From contig NZ_NWUC01000008.1 in the NCBI RefSeq assembly GCF_002750855.1, forward strand, positions 159,394 through 223,393: 64,000 bases of DNA. The letters run 5' to 3'. How positions within the stretch are numbered: the first letter of the stretch is position 1; every line of letters begins with the position of its first letter. The DNA comes from Neopararhizobium haloflavum (GTDB lineage: Bacteria; Pseudomonadota; Alphaproteobacteria; Rhizobiales; Rhizobiaceae). This document shows, piece by piece, positions 54,410-64,000 of this stretch. Both the position numbers and the translations under genes were made by a program. Under the pieces are notes generated by a model. That model made no database searches, was not told where the DNA came from, and was given only the letters and a program-made list of their open reading frames with translations.

Positions 54410-55189
54410 TCAGTTGACGAGGTCTGGATATTCCTTGATCGCCAGACGCTGGAAGGCGTCCCATTCCGGGTTGCGGCTCTCCGGGCTGTGGCCCGCGCCC
54501 CAGCTTTCGTATTGCCGCGCGGTCTTCTCGGCGAGCTGGCCGTTGACGGCGCGTCGTGTGCCGCCGGACGACATGATGGCGAGCTGGGCGCGGCAGGCGC
54601 GCTCCATGTTGAACATCAGCTGAAAGGCCTCGCCGACCGAGCGCCCGCAGGTGAGCAGGCCGTGGTTGCGCAGGATCATCACATTGCGTTCGCCAAGATC
54701 GGCGACCAGCCGCTCGCGTTCGGCCAGGTCGAGCGCGATGCCTTCGTAATCATGGAAGGCGACGCGGTTGTGGAACTGCAGCGACCATTGGTTGAGCGGC
54801 AGCAGCCCCTCCTCCATGGAGGATATGGCGACGCCTGCCACAGTGTGCGTATGAAGCACGCAATGCACTTCGGGCCGCGCCGCATGCACGGCGCTGTGGA
54901 TGGTGAACCCGGCCTTGTTGATGCCGGCGCCATAGGCATCCTTGAGGATGTTCCCGTCAAGATCGACGGCGACCAGATTGCTCGCCGTCACCTCGTCGAA
55001 GCGCAGGCCATACGGGTTGATCAGGAAGGCGTGTTCGCCCTCGCCGCTCGGCGCACGGCTGGAGATGTGCGTGAAGATGCTGTCGTCCATCTTGAAGTGG
55101 GCAACCAGTCGATAGGCGGCGGCGAGCTGGATGCGTTCGATCGGCTGGTCGAAGCCGGCCTCGTCCTCACGAAGGGATTGAACGGTCAT
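54410..55189 (-). CDS. Class II aldolase/adducin-like protein
   Basis: 259 residues from ATG 55189. Zinc His residues appear in VHCVLHTHTVAGVAIS and LRNHGLLTCGRSVGEAF, with FTHISSRAPSGEGEHAFLINPYGLRFDEVTASNLV upstream, the standard class II aldolase fold. This subfamily includes decarboxylases and proteins of unknown activity as well as fuculose-type aldolases. It is the first gene of the eleven-gene run and is divergent from gntR. Confidence 0.88.
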   Translation of the reverse strand: MTVQSLREDEAGFDQPIERIQLAAAYRLVAHFKMDDSIFTHISSRAPSGEGEHAFLINPYGLRFDEVTASNLVAVDLDGNILKDAYGAGINKAGFTIHSAVHAARPEVHCVLHTHTVAGVAISSMEEGLLPLNQWSLQFHNRVAFHDYEGIALDLAERERLVADLGERNVMILRNHGLLTCGRSVGEAFQLMFNMERACRAQLAIMSSGGTRRAVNGQLAEKTARQYESWGAGHSPESRNPEWDAFQRLAIKEYPDLVN

Positions 55190-55208
55190 CGCTGCCCTTT
55201 CCTTTATG

Positions 55209-55245
55209 TTCGATCCATCACGCCACGCCATGGCGATGGATCGAA
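55209..55245 (-). promoter_or_regulatory. 11-bp inverted repeat in the leader of the aldolase operon
   Basis: TTCGATCCATC (55209-55219) and GATGGATCGAA (55235-55245) are perfect complements with a 15-nt gap that itself contains GCCATGGC. It lies 19-56 bp upstream of the aldolase ATG. Either a leader hairpin or a second regulator site. Confidence 0.5.
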
Positions 55246-55273
55246 AGGCAACCACAGCGTCGTATCGATGTCA

Positions 55274-55285
55274 ATTGTCGACAAT
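55274..55285. promoter_or_regulatory. Perfect 12-bp palindrome ATTGTCGACAAT, candidate GntR (FCD) operator
   Basis: It lies near the middle of the 217-bp divergent region between the aldolase operon and gntR. TTGTCNACAA/TTGTNNACAA-like palindromes are typical for FCD-type GntR regulators such as VanR and related proteins, so autoregulation and control of the operon fit. Confidence 0.65.
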
Positions 55286-55406
55286 CCGCAAAGTTCGGTT
55301 GTAGGATGCCTGTGGCTCTCGACAGGGTTTCATTGCTGTGATGATCTCGCCATCGCGGCGGTGCGTGTTCTCAAGGATGCGCGAAATGCATAACGAGGAA
55401 CGTGGC

Positions 55407-56111
55407 ATGGACCAGATCAACCCGGATGGCGGCCGTGCGGCACGCACGTTCTCGGCCATCAGAACCACCGATCTGGTGACGCAGATATCGCGCCAGATGA
55501 CGGATGCGATCGTGACCGGCCGCTTGAAGCCCGGCGAGCGGGTGACCGAGCTTCAACTCTCCAAGGAATTCGGTACCAGCCGTGCGCCTGTGCGCGAAGC
55601 GGCGCGTCTTCTGGAAAACCAAGGACTGATCGTCTCCAGCCCGCGGCGCGGGTTCTTCGTGCGCAAGTTGACCGGCGACGAGATGCGCGACATCTACGAT
55701 CTGAGGATCTGTCTCGAACTCCATGCCGCCGGGATCGCGGTCGACCGCATGTCCGAGAGCGAGGTGACTGCGCTGGAAAAGCAGGTCGAGCGCCTTCACG
55801 AACTGGCCGATGCCGGATCGATCGAGGACCAGATTTTTGCAGATTTCACGTTCCATCGCATGCTGTGCGAGGCCAGCGGCAACAAGCGCCTGATGAAGGT
55901 CTATAACGAGCTTGCCGCCGAGATGAGCATCGGCATCACGCTGATCGGCAAGCTCTACGACGATCCGCATCGCATTGCCGAGACCCATGAGCCGATCGTT
56001 GCCGCAGCGCGCCGGCGTGACCGGGAAGACCTCTTCGAAGCGCTGCGCTATCACATCGGCGTCGCGCAGGATCACGTCGTCAGCCTTTTCCGCAATCTGG
56101 AGCGCGAGTGA
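55407..56111 (+). CDS. GntR family transcriptional regulator with FCD effector domain
   Basis: 234 residues from ATG 55407, which has GAGGA 7 nt upstream; ATG 55386 is in frame but lacks a good site. The N-terminal winged helix shows LKPGERVTELQLSKEFGTSRAPVREAARLLENQGLI, and the C-terminal all-helical FCD domain has the metal/ligand His and Asp residues in ADFTFHRMLCEASGN and ALRYHIGVAQDH. It is divergent from the eleven-gene operon and probably represses it until the substrate or an intermediate binds. Confidence 0.93.
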   Translation: MDQINPDGGRAARTFSAIRTTDLVTQISRQMTDAIVTGRLKPGERVTELQLSKEFGTSRAPVREAARLLENQGLIVSSPRRGFFVRKLTGDEMRDIYDLRICLELHAAGIAVDRMSESEVTALEKQVERLHELADAGSIEDQIFADFTFHRMLCEASGNKRLMKVYNELAAEMSIGITLIGKLYDDPHRIAETHEPIVAAARRRDREDLFEALRYHIGVAQDHVVSLFRNLERE

Positions 56112-56115
56112 GTCT

Positions 56116-56862
56116 TCAGTCCGGCCACGATTCGCCAACATACCGCTTCGCCGCCACGATCGCTTCGGTCAGCGGCGCGCCCATCGCAAGCGATGCGGCA
56201 ATGGCGCTGGAGAGCATGCAGCCCGTGCCACGCATCGTGCCGGACCGCCGTGGCGCGGTGAATGTCGCCGTGAGCCCTTGTCCCTCATAGAGCAGATCGC
56301 GTGCGTCCTGCGTTGCGCCATGTCCGCCCTTGGCGAGCAATGCGGGAAGGCCCGTGGCCGAAAGCACCATGCGTGCCTGTTCATCCGCCATCGCCTCGTC
56401 TTCCGCCTCGGCGCGCCCCGACAGTTCGGCGAGTTCATGGCGATTGGGCGTTGCGAGACGGCAGAGCGGAAACAGGCGCTGGCGCAGCGCTTCGACAGTT
56501 TCCGCGCTGGCAAGGCGCCGGCCGGATGAGGAAAGAAGCACCGGATCGACGACCACGGGGATCGTGCGCACGCTGGCCAGAACATCGGCGACCGCGGCAA
56601 TGCTTGCCGCATCGCGCAACAGCCCGATCTTGATCGCGCCGACGTCGTTGGCTTCAAGCGCCGCGCGCATCTGTGCGGCGATCAGCGGCGCATCGATGGT
56701 TTCGATCGAACCGGCCCGATCGTGGGTCTGTTCGCTCACCGCCGTCACCGCGACGCATGCCTTCACCGCGAAGGCGGCGAGCGTCTCGACGTCGCGCACG
56801 ATGCCCGCCCCGCCGGAGGAGTCCGAGCCGGCGACGACAAGCACCTGCGGCGCGCCGCTCAC
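56116..56862 (-). CDS. thiD: Hydroxymethylpyrimidine/phosphomethylpyrimidine kinase
   Basis: 248 residues from GTG 56862 (GTGA overlap with the thiE stop). The opening VLVVAGSDSSGGAGIVRDVETLAAFAV, DPVLLSSSGRRL and GTMRGTGCMLSSAIAASLAMG (anion hole with GTGC) mark the ribokinase-type ThiD. It phosphorylates HMP and HMP-phosphate for thiamine synthesis. It ends 4 bp from the convergent gntR stop and is the last gene of the riboswitch-controlled thi operon. Confidence 0.92.
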   Translation of the reverse strand: MSGAPQVLVVAGSDSSGGAGIVRDVETLAAFAVKACVAVTAVSEQTHDRAGSIETIDAPLIAAQMRAALEANDVGAIKIGLLRDAASIAAVADVLASVRTIPVVVDPVLLSSSGRRLASAETVEALRQRLFPLCRLATPNRHELAELSGRAEAEDEAMADEQARMVLSATGLPALLAKGGHGATQDARDLLYEGQGLTATFTAPRRSGTMRGTGCMLSSAIAASLAMGAPLTEAIVAAKRYVGESWPD

Positions 56863-57464
56863 CGCCACGGCGCCGTGGCCGCAAGCCATTCGCGCGTGCG
56901 CGATTCGGGATCGGCGTTGCGCGTGATGTCGGTGACGACGGCGGCGCTGTCGGCGCCATGATCGAAGACGCCGGCAAGACGTGCGGGGGTCAACCCGCCG
57001 ATCGCCACGAGCGGCAGTCCGCCGATTGCCGCCTTCCATTCGGTGATGCGCTCAACGCCCTGCGGCGCCCACTTCATCTTCTTCAGGATCGTCGGGTAGA
57101 CGGGACCGAGCGCGATGTAGTCGGGCTTTGCCTTGAGCGCGACCAGGCGCTCGGTCTCGTCATGCGTCGAGAGGCCGAGCCCAAGCCCGGCATCGGCGAT
57201 CGCCGCACGGTTCGCACCGACAAGATCTTCCTGTCCGAGATGAACGAAATCGCAGCCTTCCTCGATCGCCAGTCGCCAATGGTCGTTGACGATCAGTTGG
57301 CAGCCGCAGGCAGCGCATGTTTCGCGTGCCCGGCGAATGTGCGCGCGCAGGGCGTTATCCGGCGCGTTCTTGATGCGCAGTTGCACGAGTTTGACGCCAA
57401 GCGGTACGAGCCGGTCGATCCACTCGGCGCTGTCGACGATCAGATAGAACGGATCGAGCTTCAT
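56859..57464 (-). CDS. thiE: Thiamine phosphate synthase
   Basis: 201 residues from ATG 57464. ThiE motifs: [65 protein letters not shown] and [11 protein letters not shown]. It joins HMP-diphosphate and thiazole phosphate. It overlaps both neighbours by 4 bp, giving tight coupling. Confidence 0.92.
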   Translation of the reverse strand: MKLDPFYLIVDSAEWIDRLVPLGVKLVQLRIKNAPDNALRAHIRRARETCAACGCQLIVNDHWRLAIEEGCDFVHLGQEDLVGANRAAIADAGLGLGLSTHDETERLVALKAKPDYIALGPVYPTILKKMKWAPQGVERITEWKAAIGGLPLVAIGGLTPARLAGVFDHGADSAAVVTDITRNADPESRTREWLAATAPWR

Positions 57465-58228
57465 GCGAACACCGCCCGGCCGATCACCGGCGTGGAGGGC
57501 ACCGCCATGTCCCGCGGCTCCAGTGGAACGGCGTGATGGGCGGTGCGGCCGGCCGTGACGGCGCTGGCGAAGGCTGCGGCCATTGCCGCGGGATCGCCAG
57601 CCCTGGCGACGGCGGTGTTGAGCAGCACCCCGTCGAAGCCGAGTTCCATCACCGCGGCGGCGTGAGACGGGCGGCCGAGGCCGGCATCGACGATCAGCGG
57701 GATCTCGGGGAAGGCGGCGCGCAACGCGCGGAGCGCATGAAGGTCGCGCGGCCCGCGCGCAGAACCGATCGGCGCGCACCAGGGCATCAGCACCTTGCAC
57801 CCGGCCTCGACGAGCCGTTCGCCGACCACGAGATCGTCTGTCGTATAGGGGTAGACCTTGAAGCCTCGGGCGGTGAGCTCGCCGGCCGCCTCGACCAGCG
57901 CGAAGACGTCGGGCTGCAGCGTGTCGTGATGGCCGATGACTTCGAGCTTGATGCGATCGGTCTGAAAGAGCTCGCGCGCCATCTCGGCCGTCGTCACCGC
58001 TTCGCGCACGCTGTGGCAGCCCGCCGTATTGGGCAGCACCATGACGCCGAGATCGCGGATCAATTGCCAGAACGCGTCGCCGCCGCCGCTTTCACGCCGA
58101 AGCGAAACGGTGACGAGCGCCGTGCCGGAGCGCTTCACCGCATCGGCGAGCACCGCCGGCGAGGGATACTGCGCGGTGCCGAGGATGAGCCGCGATGCGA
58201 AGACGTCGTCGTAGATCGTAAAGGCCAT
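57461..58228 (-). CDS. thiG: Thiazole synthase
   Basis: 255 residues. Schiff-base Lys94 lies in [10 protein letters not shown]. Other ThiG features are [34 protein letters not shown] and [31 protein letters not shown]. It builds the thiazole ring from deoxyxylulose phosphate, ThiS-thiocarboxylate and the imine made by ThiO. Confidence 0.95.
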   Translation of the reverse strand: MAFTIYDDVFASRLILGTAQYPSPAVLADAVKRSGTALVTVSLRRESGGGDAFWQLIRDLGVMVLPNTAGCHSVREAVTTAEMARELFQTDRIKLEVIGHHDTLQPDVFALVEAAGELTARGFKVYPYTTDDLVVGERLVEAGCKVLMPWCAPIGSARGPRDLHALRALRAAFPEIPLIVDAGLGRPSHAAAVMELGFDGVLLNTAVARAGDPAAMAAAFASAVTAGRTAHHAVPLEPRDMAVPSTPVIGRAVFA

Positions 58229-58231
58229 CGT

Positions 58232-58429
58232 CTATCCCCCTTGCATCGGTGAAAGGATCTCGATCCGGTCGCCCTGGCGGATGGGCACGTCAGGCCGGGC
58301 GGGGCCGGGCACGAAATCGCCGTTGATTGCGGTCGCGAACCAGGCGCCGGAATAGCCAAGCTCATCGACGAGCGCGGCCAGCGTCGCCGCGCGCGCCTCA
58401 AGCGATCTGCCGTTGACGATAACCTGCAT
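58232..58429 (-). CDS. thiS: Sulfur carrier protein ThiS
   Basis: 65 residues from ATG 58429, ending in the diagnostic Gly-Gly. The ubiquitin-like fold reads MQVIVNGRSLEARAATLAALVDEL then GDRIEILSPMQGG. Its start lies 32 bp inside the thiO 3' end. No thiF adenylyltransferase is in the operon, so activation must come from elsewhere in the genome. Confidence 0.92.
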   Translation of the reverse strand: MQVIVNGRSLEARAATLAALVDELGYSGAWFATAINGDFVPGPARPDVPIRQGDRIEILSPMQGG

Positions 58430-59393
58430 TGTCGCTCTCCCTGTTCGTGAGAATACGGTCGGCGAGCCTGCCGGCCATGGCCGGTGCCAGCAGGAAGCCA
58501 TGGCGAAAAAGGCCGTTGAGGTGGTGCGTGCCGCCGCTTCTTTCGATGCGCGGCAGGTTGTCGGCAAAGGCCGGGCGCACGCCAGCGCCCGTCTCGAGGA
58601 TGCGGGCCTCGCCGAAGGCAGGGTTCACGGCGTAGGCTGCATTCAGCAGTTCCATCACTGAGCGCGCGGAAGGCGGGCCGTCATCGTCGCTCTCGATCAT
58701 CGTCGCGCCCACCATGAAGCGTCCCTGCCCGCGTGGCACCACGTAGAGCGGAAAGCGCGGATGGATGAGACGCACCGGGCGGGCGAACTCGACCTCGTTC
58801 GTTTGAAGGCAAACCATCTCGCCCCGCACGCCGCGCAGGGCAGGCAAGGCAGAGGCGGCAGCCATGCCGGTGCAATCGATAACAGCGTCGAACCGGCCAT
58901 CTGCCGTGGTGGCACCGAAGGAAAACGTAACGCCCGAGCGAGCGAGTTTTTCGTGCAGCCGGTAGAGCGCGGTACGCGGATCGAGATGGGCTTCCGACGG
59001 GAAGAACAGACCGGACGAGAACCGGCCGGAAAGGTGCGGTTCCAGGCGTGCGATCTCTTCGGCGCCGACTTGTCGGTAACCGCGCGTGCGGCGGGCGAAC
59101 CGGTCGATTTCGGCGGCATCGCGCGGCGGCGCGACGACCAGCGTTCCGTTGCGAAGGACAAGCCCCGGCACCGCATTGTCCCACCAGTCGGCGGCGATGC
59201 TGCCGAGCGTGATCACCGCTTCTTCCGCGCTCTCGCGCTCGCACCAGGGTGCCAGCATGCCGCCGGCCATGAACGATGCCCCGCCGCCGAGCGAGGGCGC
59301 GGCATCGACGACGGTTACGGCCGCGCCGCGCCGCAATAATTCATGTGCCGTGACGAGGCCGGCAACGCCGGCCCCCTTTACGAGGATGTGCAT
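58398..59393 (-). CDS. thiO: Glycine oxidase ThiO
   Basis: 331 residues. N-terminal FAD-binding motif GAGVAGLVTAHELLRRGAAVTVVD, then GGASFMAGGMLAPWCERE and a late GVRPAFADNLPRI. It oxidises glycine to the imine used by ThiG, the aerobic route in place of ThiH. It follows thiC by 3 bp and overlaps thiS by 32 bp. Confidence 0.92.
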   Translation of the reverse strand: MHILVKGAGVAGLVTAHELLRRGAAVTVVDAAPSLGGGASFMAGGMLAPWCERESAEEAVITLGSIAADWWDNAVPGLVLRNGTLVVAPPRDAAEIDRFARRTRGYRQVGAEEIARLEPHLSGRFSSGLFFPSEAHLDPRTALYRLHEKLARSGVTFSFGATTADGRFDAVIDCTGMAAASALPALRGVRGEMVCLQTNEVEFARPVRLIHPRFPLYVVPRGQGRFMVGATMIESDDDGPPSARSVMELLNAAYAVNPAFGEARILETGAGVRPAFADNLPRIERSGGTHHLNGLFRHGFLLAPAMAGRLADRILTNRESDNAGYRQRQIA

Positions 59394-59396
59394 CGC

Positions 59397-61450
<2,054 letters not shown>

Positions 61451-61692
61451 GTGAATGGCCGCAATCCTGCGCGTCGCGGGGCCGGCTTGTCAAGCAGAGG
61501 GGACGAAGGCCGGTAAGGATGCCAATGCATCACGTGTGAAGCGAGCCTGTCTCCGATGAATCGAGGATTGGAAACAATAAGGCTTCATTCCTGAATAGAA
61601 TGTCGATAGTGAGGGGGCAGCAACTGGGGCATCCAGCATCGGGACAATGCCGGCGTTCCGCATTTTCAATCGGATGAGAACAAGAGACCATC
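61451..61692. other. Intergenic region between the thi operon and the stressosome genes
   Basis: No open frame with a plausible start, RNA gene or repeat was found. It must hold the promoters of both the leftward thi operon and the rightward rsbR-type gene. No clear EcfG-type (GGAAC-N16-17-CGTT) promoter was seen. A less GC-rich stretch lies at about 61550-61610. Confidence 0.6.
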
Positions 61693-62562
61693 ATGGCATC
61701 GGACACCATCGACATTGCCAGCATTCTGAAATCGGATTTCGAGAAGATCCTGTCGGCCTGGCTGCGCGTTCAGGCGCGCGAAGGCATCAAGCGCACCGAC
61801 ATCATCTCGGCCGAGGAAACGGCCAAGCAGAGCCGCGACCTTCTATCGGCCATCGCCCGTGCCGCCGAAGACGCGCGCGTCGACCGCGAATTTGATTTCG
61901 GCAATCCCGCCTGGGACGGCGTGCGCCAGACGCTCGGCGAAATCAGCAAGAACCGCACCGAGCGCGGCGTCTCGCCGACCGAGATGGCGTGGTTCGTCTC
62001 CTCGCTCAAGCAGGCCTTCTTCACCCCGCTGCGCGAACTCCTATCGGAAGAGCCCTCCAAGCTTGTCGAACAGATCACCGACGCGACGCGCGTGGTCGAC
62101 AATTTCGCGCTGCATGCCTTCGATTGCTACGTCCAGGAGCGCGAGGCGATCATCGAGCGCCAGCAGAGCGAGATGACCGAAGTGTCGGCCCCGGTCGTCA
62201 AGATCTGGGACCGGATCGTCACCGTGCCGCTGCTCGGTACGCTTGATTCCTTCCGTGCACAGACCGTGATGGAAAACCTTCTCCAGGCGATCGTCGAGCG
62301 CGAGGCCGAAGTTGCCATCATCGACATCACCGGCGTTTCGACCGTCGACACCATGGTGGCCCAGCATCTGTTGAAGACCGCGGCGGCCGTTCGCCTGATG
62401 GGCGCGGAATGCGTGATTTCGGGCATCAGCCCCAAGATCGCGCAGACGATCGTCCATCTCGGCGTCGAACTGCCCAACGTCGTCACCCGCGTCGATCTTC
62501 AGAGCGGCCTTGCCTATGCGTTCGAGCGCATCGGCGTTTCGACGAGGCTCAACGGGCTATGA
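61693..62562 (+). CDS. Stressosome sensor RsbR-like protein (STAS domain)
   Basis: 289 residues: an N-terminal helical sensor domain (about 1-155) that is not of the globin type seen in Bacillus RsbRA, and a C-terminal STAS domain (about 165-280). The two conserved Thr phosphorylation sites of RsbR are kept: Thr220 in STVDTMVAQHLL and Thr252 in PKIAQTIVHLGV. It would form the stressosome scaffold with the RsbS-like protein encoded next and release RsbT upon phosphorylation. ATGA overlap with rsbS. Confidence 0.9.
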   Translation: MASDTIDIASILKSDFEKILSAWLRVQAREGIKRTDIISAEETAKQSRDLLSAIARAAEDARVDREFDFGNPAWDGVRQTLGEISKNRTERGVSPTEMAWFVSSLKQAFFTPLRELLSEEPSKLVEQITDATRVVDNFALHAFDCYVQEREAIIERQQSEMTEVSAPVVKIWDRIVTVPLLGTLDSFRAQTVMENLLQAIVEREAEVAIIDITGVSTVDTMVAQHLLKTAAAVRLMGAECVISGISPKIAQTIVHLGVELPNVVTRVDLQSGLAYAFERIGVSTRLNGL

Positions 62563-62948
62563 GTTTTTCCGCCGATCTCGGGTCCTCGCCGATCGTCACG
62601 ATCACCGGCTGCGTCATCGTCGCCATCCGCGACGACCTCGACGACAGCGCCGTGATGACGCTGCAGAACCAGCTGGTTGACGAGATCGCCCGCAAGAACG
62701 CCCACGGCGTCATCATCGACATTTCGGCGCTCGAGATCGTCGATACCTTCACCGGGCGCATGCTCGCGGCGATGGCGGAGATGTCCAAGGTGCTCAACGC
62801 GCGCACGATCCTCGTCGGCATGCGGCCTGCCGTCGCCATGACGCTGGTCGAGCTCGGCATGACCTTGAGCGAGATCGAAACCGCGCTGAATGCCGACAAG
62901 GCGATGATGATGATTTCCGCCGAACGAGACAGAGCACGACGTGAATGA
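62559..62948 (+). CDS. Stressosome scaffold RsbS-like protein (STAS domain)
   Basis: 129 residues from ATG 62559. A lone STAS domain with IIDISALEIVDTFTGRMLAAMAEMSKVLNARTILVGMRPAVAMTLVELGM, very like RsbS. Bacillus RsbS has Ser at the phosphorylation site (IDSF); here the site is Thr63 (VDTF). It is expected to hold RsbT until phosphorylated. Its stop overlaps the rsbT start by 8 bp. Confidence 0.92.
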   Translation: MSFSADLGSSPIVTITGCVIVAIRDDLDDSAVMTLQNQLVDEIARKNAHGVIIDISALEIVDTFTGRMLAAMAEMSKVLNARTILVGMRPAVAMTLVELGMTLSEIETALNADKAMMMISAERDRARRE

Positions 62949-63345
62949 CGAGACGTGGACAATCTCGCTGCGCAAGCCTGCCGATGTCGCCCACGCCCGC
63001 AAGATTGCCATGCAGGCGCTTGACGCGGCCGGCGCGTCGGCCATCGTGAAGACGCGGTTCGTGACGGCCGTCTCGGAGATCGCGCGCAACGCGATCGTCC
63101 ATGCGTCGAGCGGCGTGATGGTTATCGGCATGGGCCGGTTGAACGGCAACCGCTCGATCATCGCGCGCTGCGAGGATCGCGGACCGGGGATCGTCGACAC
63201 GAACGCGGCATTGAAGGACGGTTTTTCCACGGGCCGCGGCATGGGCCTTGGCCTTGGCGGATCGAAGCGGCTGGTCGACCGTTTCGAGCTTGAAACGCGT
63301 GTTGGAGAAGGAACGACCGTGGTGTTGGAGACGCGCCTGCGATGA
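62941..63345 (+). CDS. Stressosome serine/threonine kinase RsbT-like protein
   Basis: 134 residues from GTG 62941. GHKL ATPase boxes: N box SEIARNAIVHA (Glu46, Asn50), G1 CEDRGPGIVD (Asp79) and G2 GRGMGLGLGGSKRLVD (from residue 98). These are the RsbT/SpoIIAB-type kinase motifs. It would phosphorylate RsbR and RsbS and, once released, act on a downstream partner. It overlaps both neighbours. Confidence 0.92.
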   Translation: MNDETWTISLRKPADVAHARKIAMQALDAAGASAIVKTRFVTAVSEIARNAIVHASSGVMVIGMGRLNGNRSIIARCEDRGPGIVDTNAALKDGFSTGRGMGLGLGGSKRLVDRFELETRVGEGTTVVLETRLR

Positions 63346-64000
63346 TTTCCCAGCCGATCGAGGAGCCGAGCCAGATCGGATCGGCCAGGCGCGCCGCGAT
63401 CCGTTTCGCGCAGGATCTCGGCTTTCCGGACGAAGTCGTCGACCGTGTCGGGCTCGTTGTCACCGAGGCCGGCACCAATCTGACGCGCCATGCCAAGGGC
63501 GGGCGCATCTTCATCCTCGAGGCGCATCCTCCGGCCAGCCGCGCGATCAAGGTCGTGGCCGTCGATTCCGGTCCCGGCATCGCTTCGGTTGAGAAGGCGA
63601 TGGCGGACGGATATTCGACCGCCGCCGAGGCCGATGGCGGCATGGGCGTGGGTCTGGGCTCGATCCGGCGCCAATCGGACGATCTCGACATCTACTCCGA
63701 CAACGAAGGCACCGTGCTGATCGCGACTTTCCTGGCGCGCGCTTCCACGGCCCTGCCCTTGCCCAACCTTGCCGGCCTGATCGCGCCGAAGCCGGGCTTT
63801 TCCGTCGGCGGCGATGCGTTCGCAACGCGTCCTACCGCAAACGGCCATCTCGTGATGCTGGTCGATGTCCTCGGTCACGGTCCTGTTGCCCAGGACGAGG
63901 CGCAGAAGGCCATTGCGGGGTTCCTGAAGCCGGAAAGCGACACGCTCGAGGCTGCCGAACTGGCGGTCTCCGACGCATTGGCCGGCGAGCGCGGCGCGGC
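63342..64000 (+). CDS. HATPase-SpoIIE serine phosphatase, RsbX/RsbU-like (runs off the window)
   Basis: At least 219 residues, open at the window end. The N-terminal half is an anti-sigma-factor-like ATPase: VVTEAGTNLTRHA, VDSGPGIASVE and GGMGVGLGSIRRQSD. A PP2C-type SpoIIE phosphatase begins near residue 150 with VGGDAFATRPTANGHLVMLVDVLGHGPVAQDEA. In other stressosome operons this fourth gene resets phosphorylated RsbR and RsbS. Starts with ATGA overlap on rsbT. Confidence 0.88.
   Translation, partial: MISQPIEEPSQIGSARRAAIRFAQDLGFPDEVVDRVGLVVTEAGTNLTRHAKGGRIFILEAHPPASRAIKVVAVDSGPGIASVEKAMADGYSTAAEADGGMGVGLGSIRRQSDDLDIYSDNEGTVLIATFLARASTALPLPNLAGLIAPKPGFSVGGDAFATRPTANGHLVMLVDVLGHGPVAQDEAQKAIAGFLKPESDTLEAAELAVSDALAGERGA

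Noticed and set aside
61500-61692. EcfG general-stress promoter upstream of the stressosome genes
   Set aside because: A GGAAAC is present near 61570 but no CGTT lies at the right distance, so the match is not good enough.

Overview
The window is 64 kb of GC-rich, densely coding bacterial chromosome (or large replicon). Gene order, the many ABC/TRAP/tripartite solute importers, a RirA-type iron box, the thiCOSGED thiamine operon and the codon use point to an alphaproteobacterium of the Hyphomicrobiales (Rhizobiales) type. The genus cannot be fixed from sequence alone. No rRNA, tRNA, insertion sequence, phage gene or CRISPR array was seen. One Uma2-type gene is frameshifted.

Layout. (1) 2-106: tail of a dihydrolipoamide dehydrogenase. 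(2) 171-5620: a LacI regulator and a polar amino-acid ABC importer with a 2-hydroxyacid dehydrogenase and a small ferredoxin-fold protein; two near-identical LacI-type palindromes lie before the regulator and before the transporter. (3) 5650-13500: a TRAP importer, a two-gene indolepyruvate-type 2-oxoacid:ferredoxin oxidoreductase and two MarR regulators. The TRAP and oxidoreductase promoters share a 17-bp element placed identically at the -10 box. (4) 13587-24878: an enolase-superfamily enzyme divergent from a TctCBA importer plus FMN hydroxyacid oxidase, then a TRAP-IclR operon divergent from a thiamine-diphosphate enzyme; this looks like hydroxyacid/oxoacid catabolism. (5) 25008-27891: a secreted fasciclin protein and a UvrD-like helicase. 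(6) 27895-33914: a siderophore operon (TonB receptor, FhuC, FhuD, double-length FhuB) behind a TGA-N9-TCA iron box. (7) 34054-39709: a caa3-type oxidase (lipoprotein subunit II with haem c, fused subunit I-III), a small membrane protein, CtaG and a triheme cytochrome c. (8) 39797-42928: Uma2 pseudogene, aldehyde dehydrogenase and divergent AraC regulator. (9) 42933-56111: an eleven-gene operon with its divergent GntR regulator: class II aldolase, Dpp-type ABC importer, M20 deacylase, hydroxyacid dehydrogenase, acetylpolyamine amidohydrolase-like enzyme, polyamine:pyruvate-type aminotransferase, GNAT and M20 peptidase. (10) 56116-61450: thiD-E-G-S-O-C with a TPP riboswitch. (11) 61693-64000: a stressosome module RsbR-RsbS-RsbT and the start of a HATPase-SpoIIE phosphatase.

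How it works together. Most of the window is a set of self-contained import-and-degrade cassettes, each with its own regulator (LacI, MarR, IclR, AraC, GntR) and several with visible operator palindromes. The most interesting are the acylated-amine/polyamine cassette (42933-55189), the MarR-type TRAP-oxidoreductase regulon (5650-12994) and the stressosome module in an organism group that lacks SigB.
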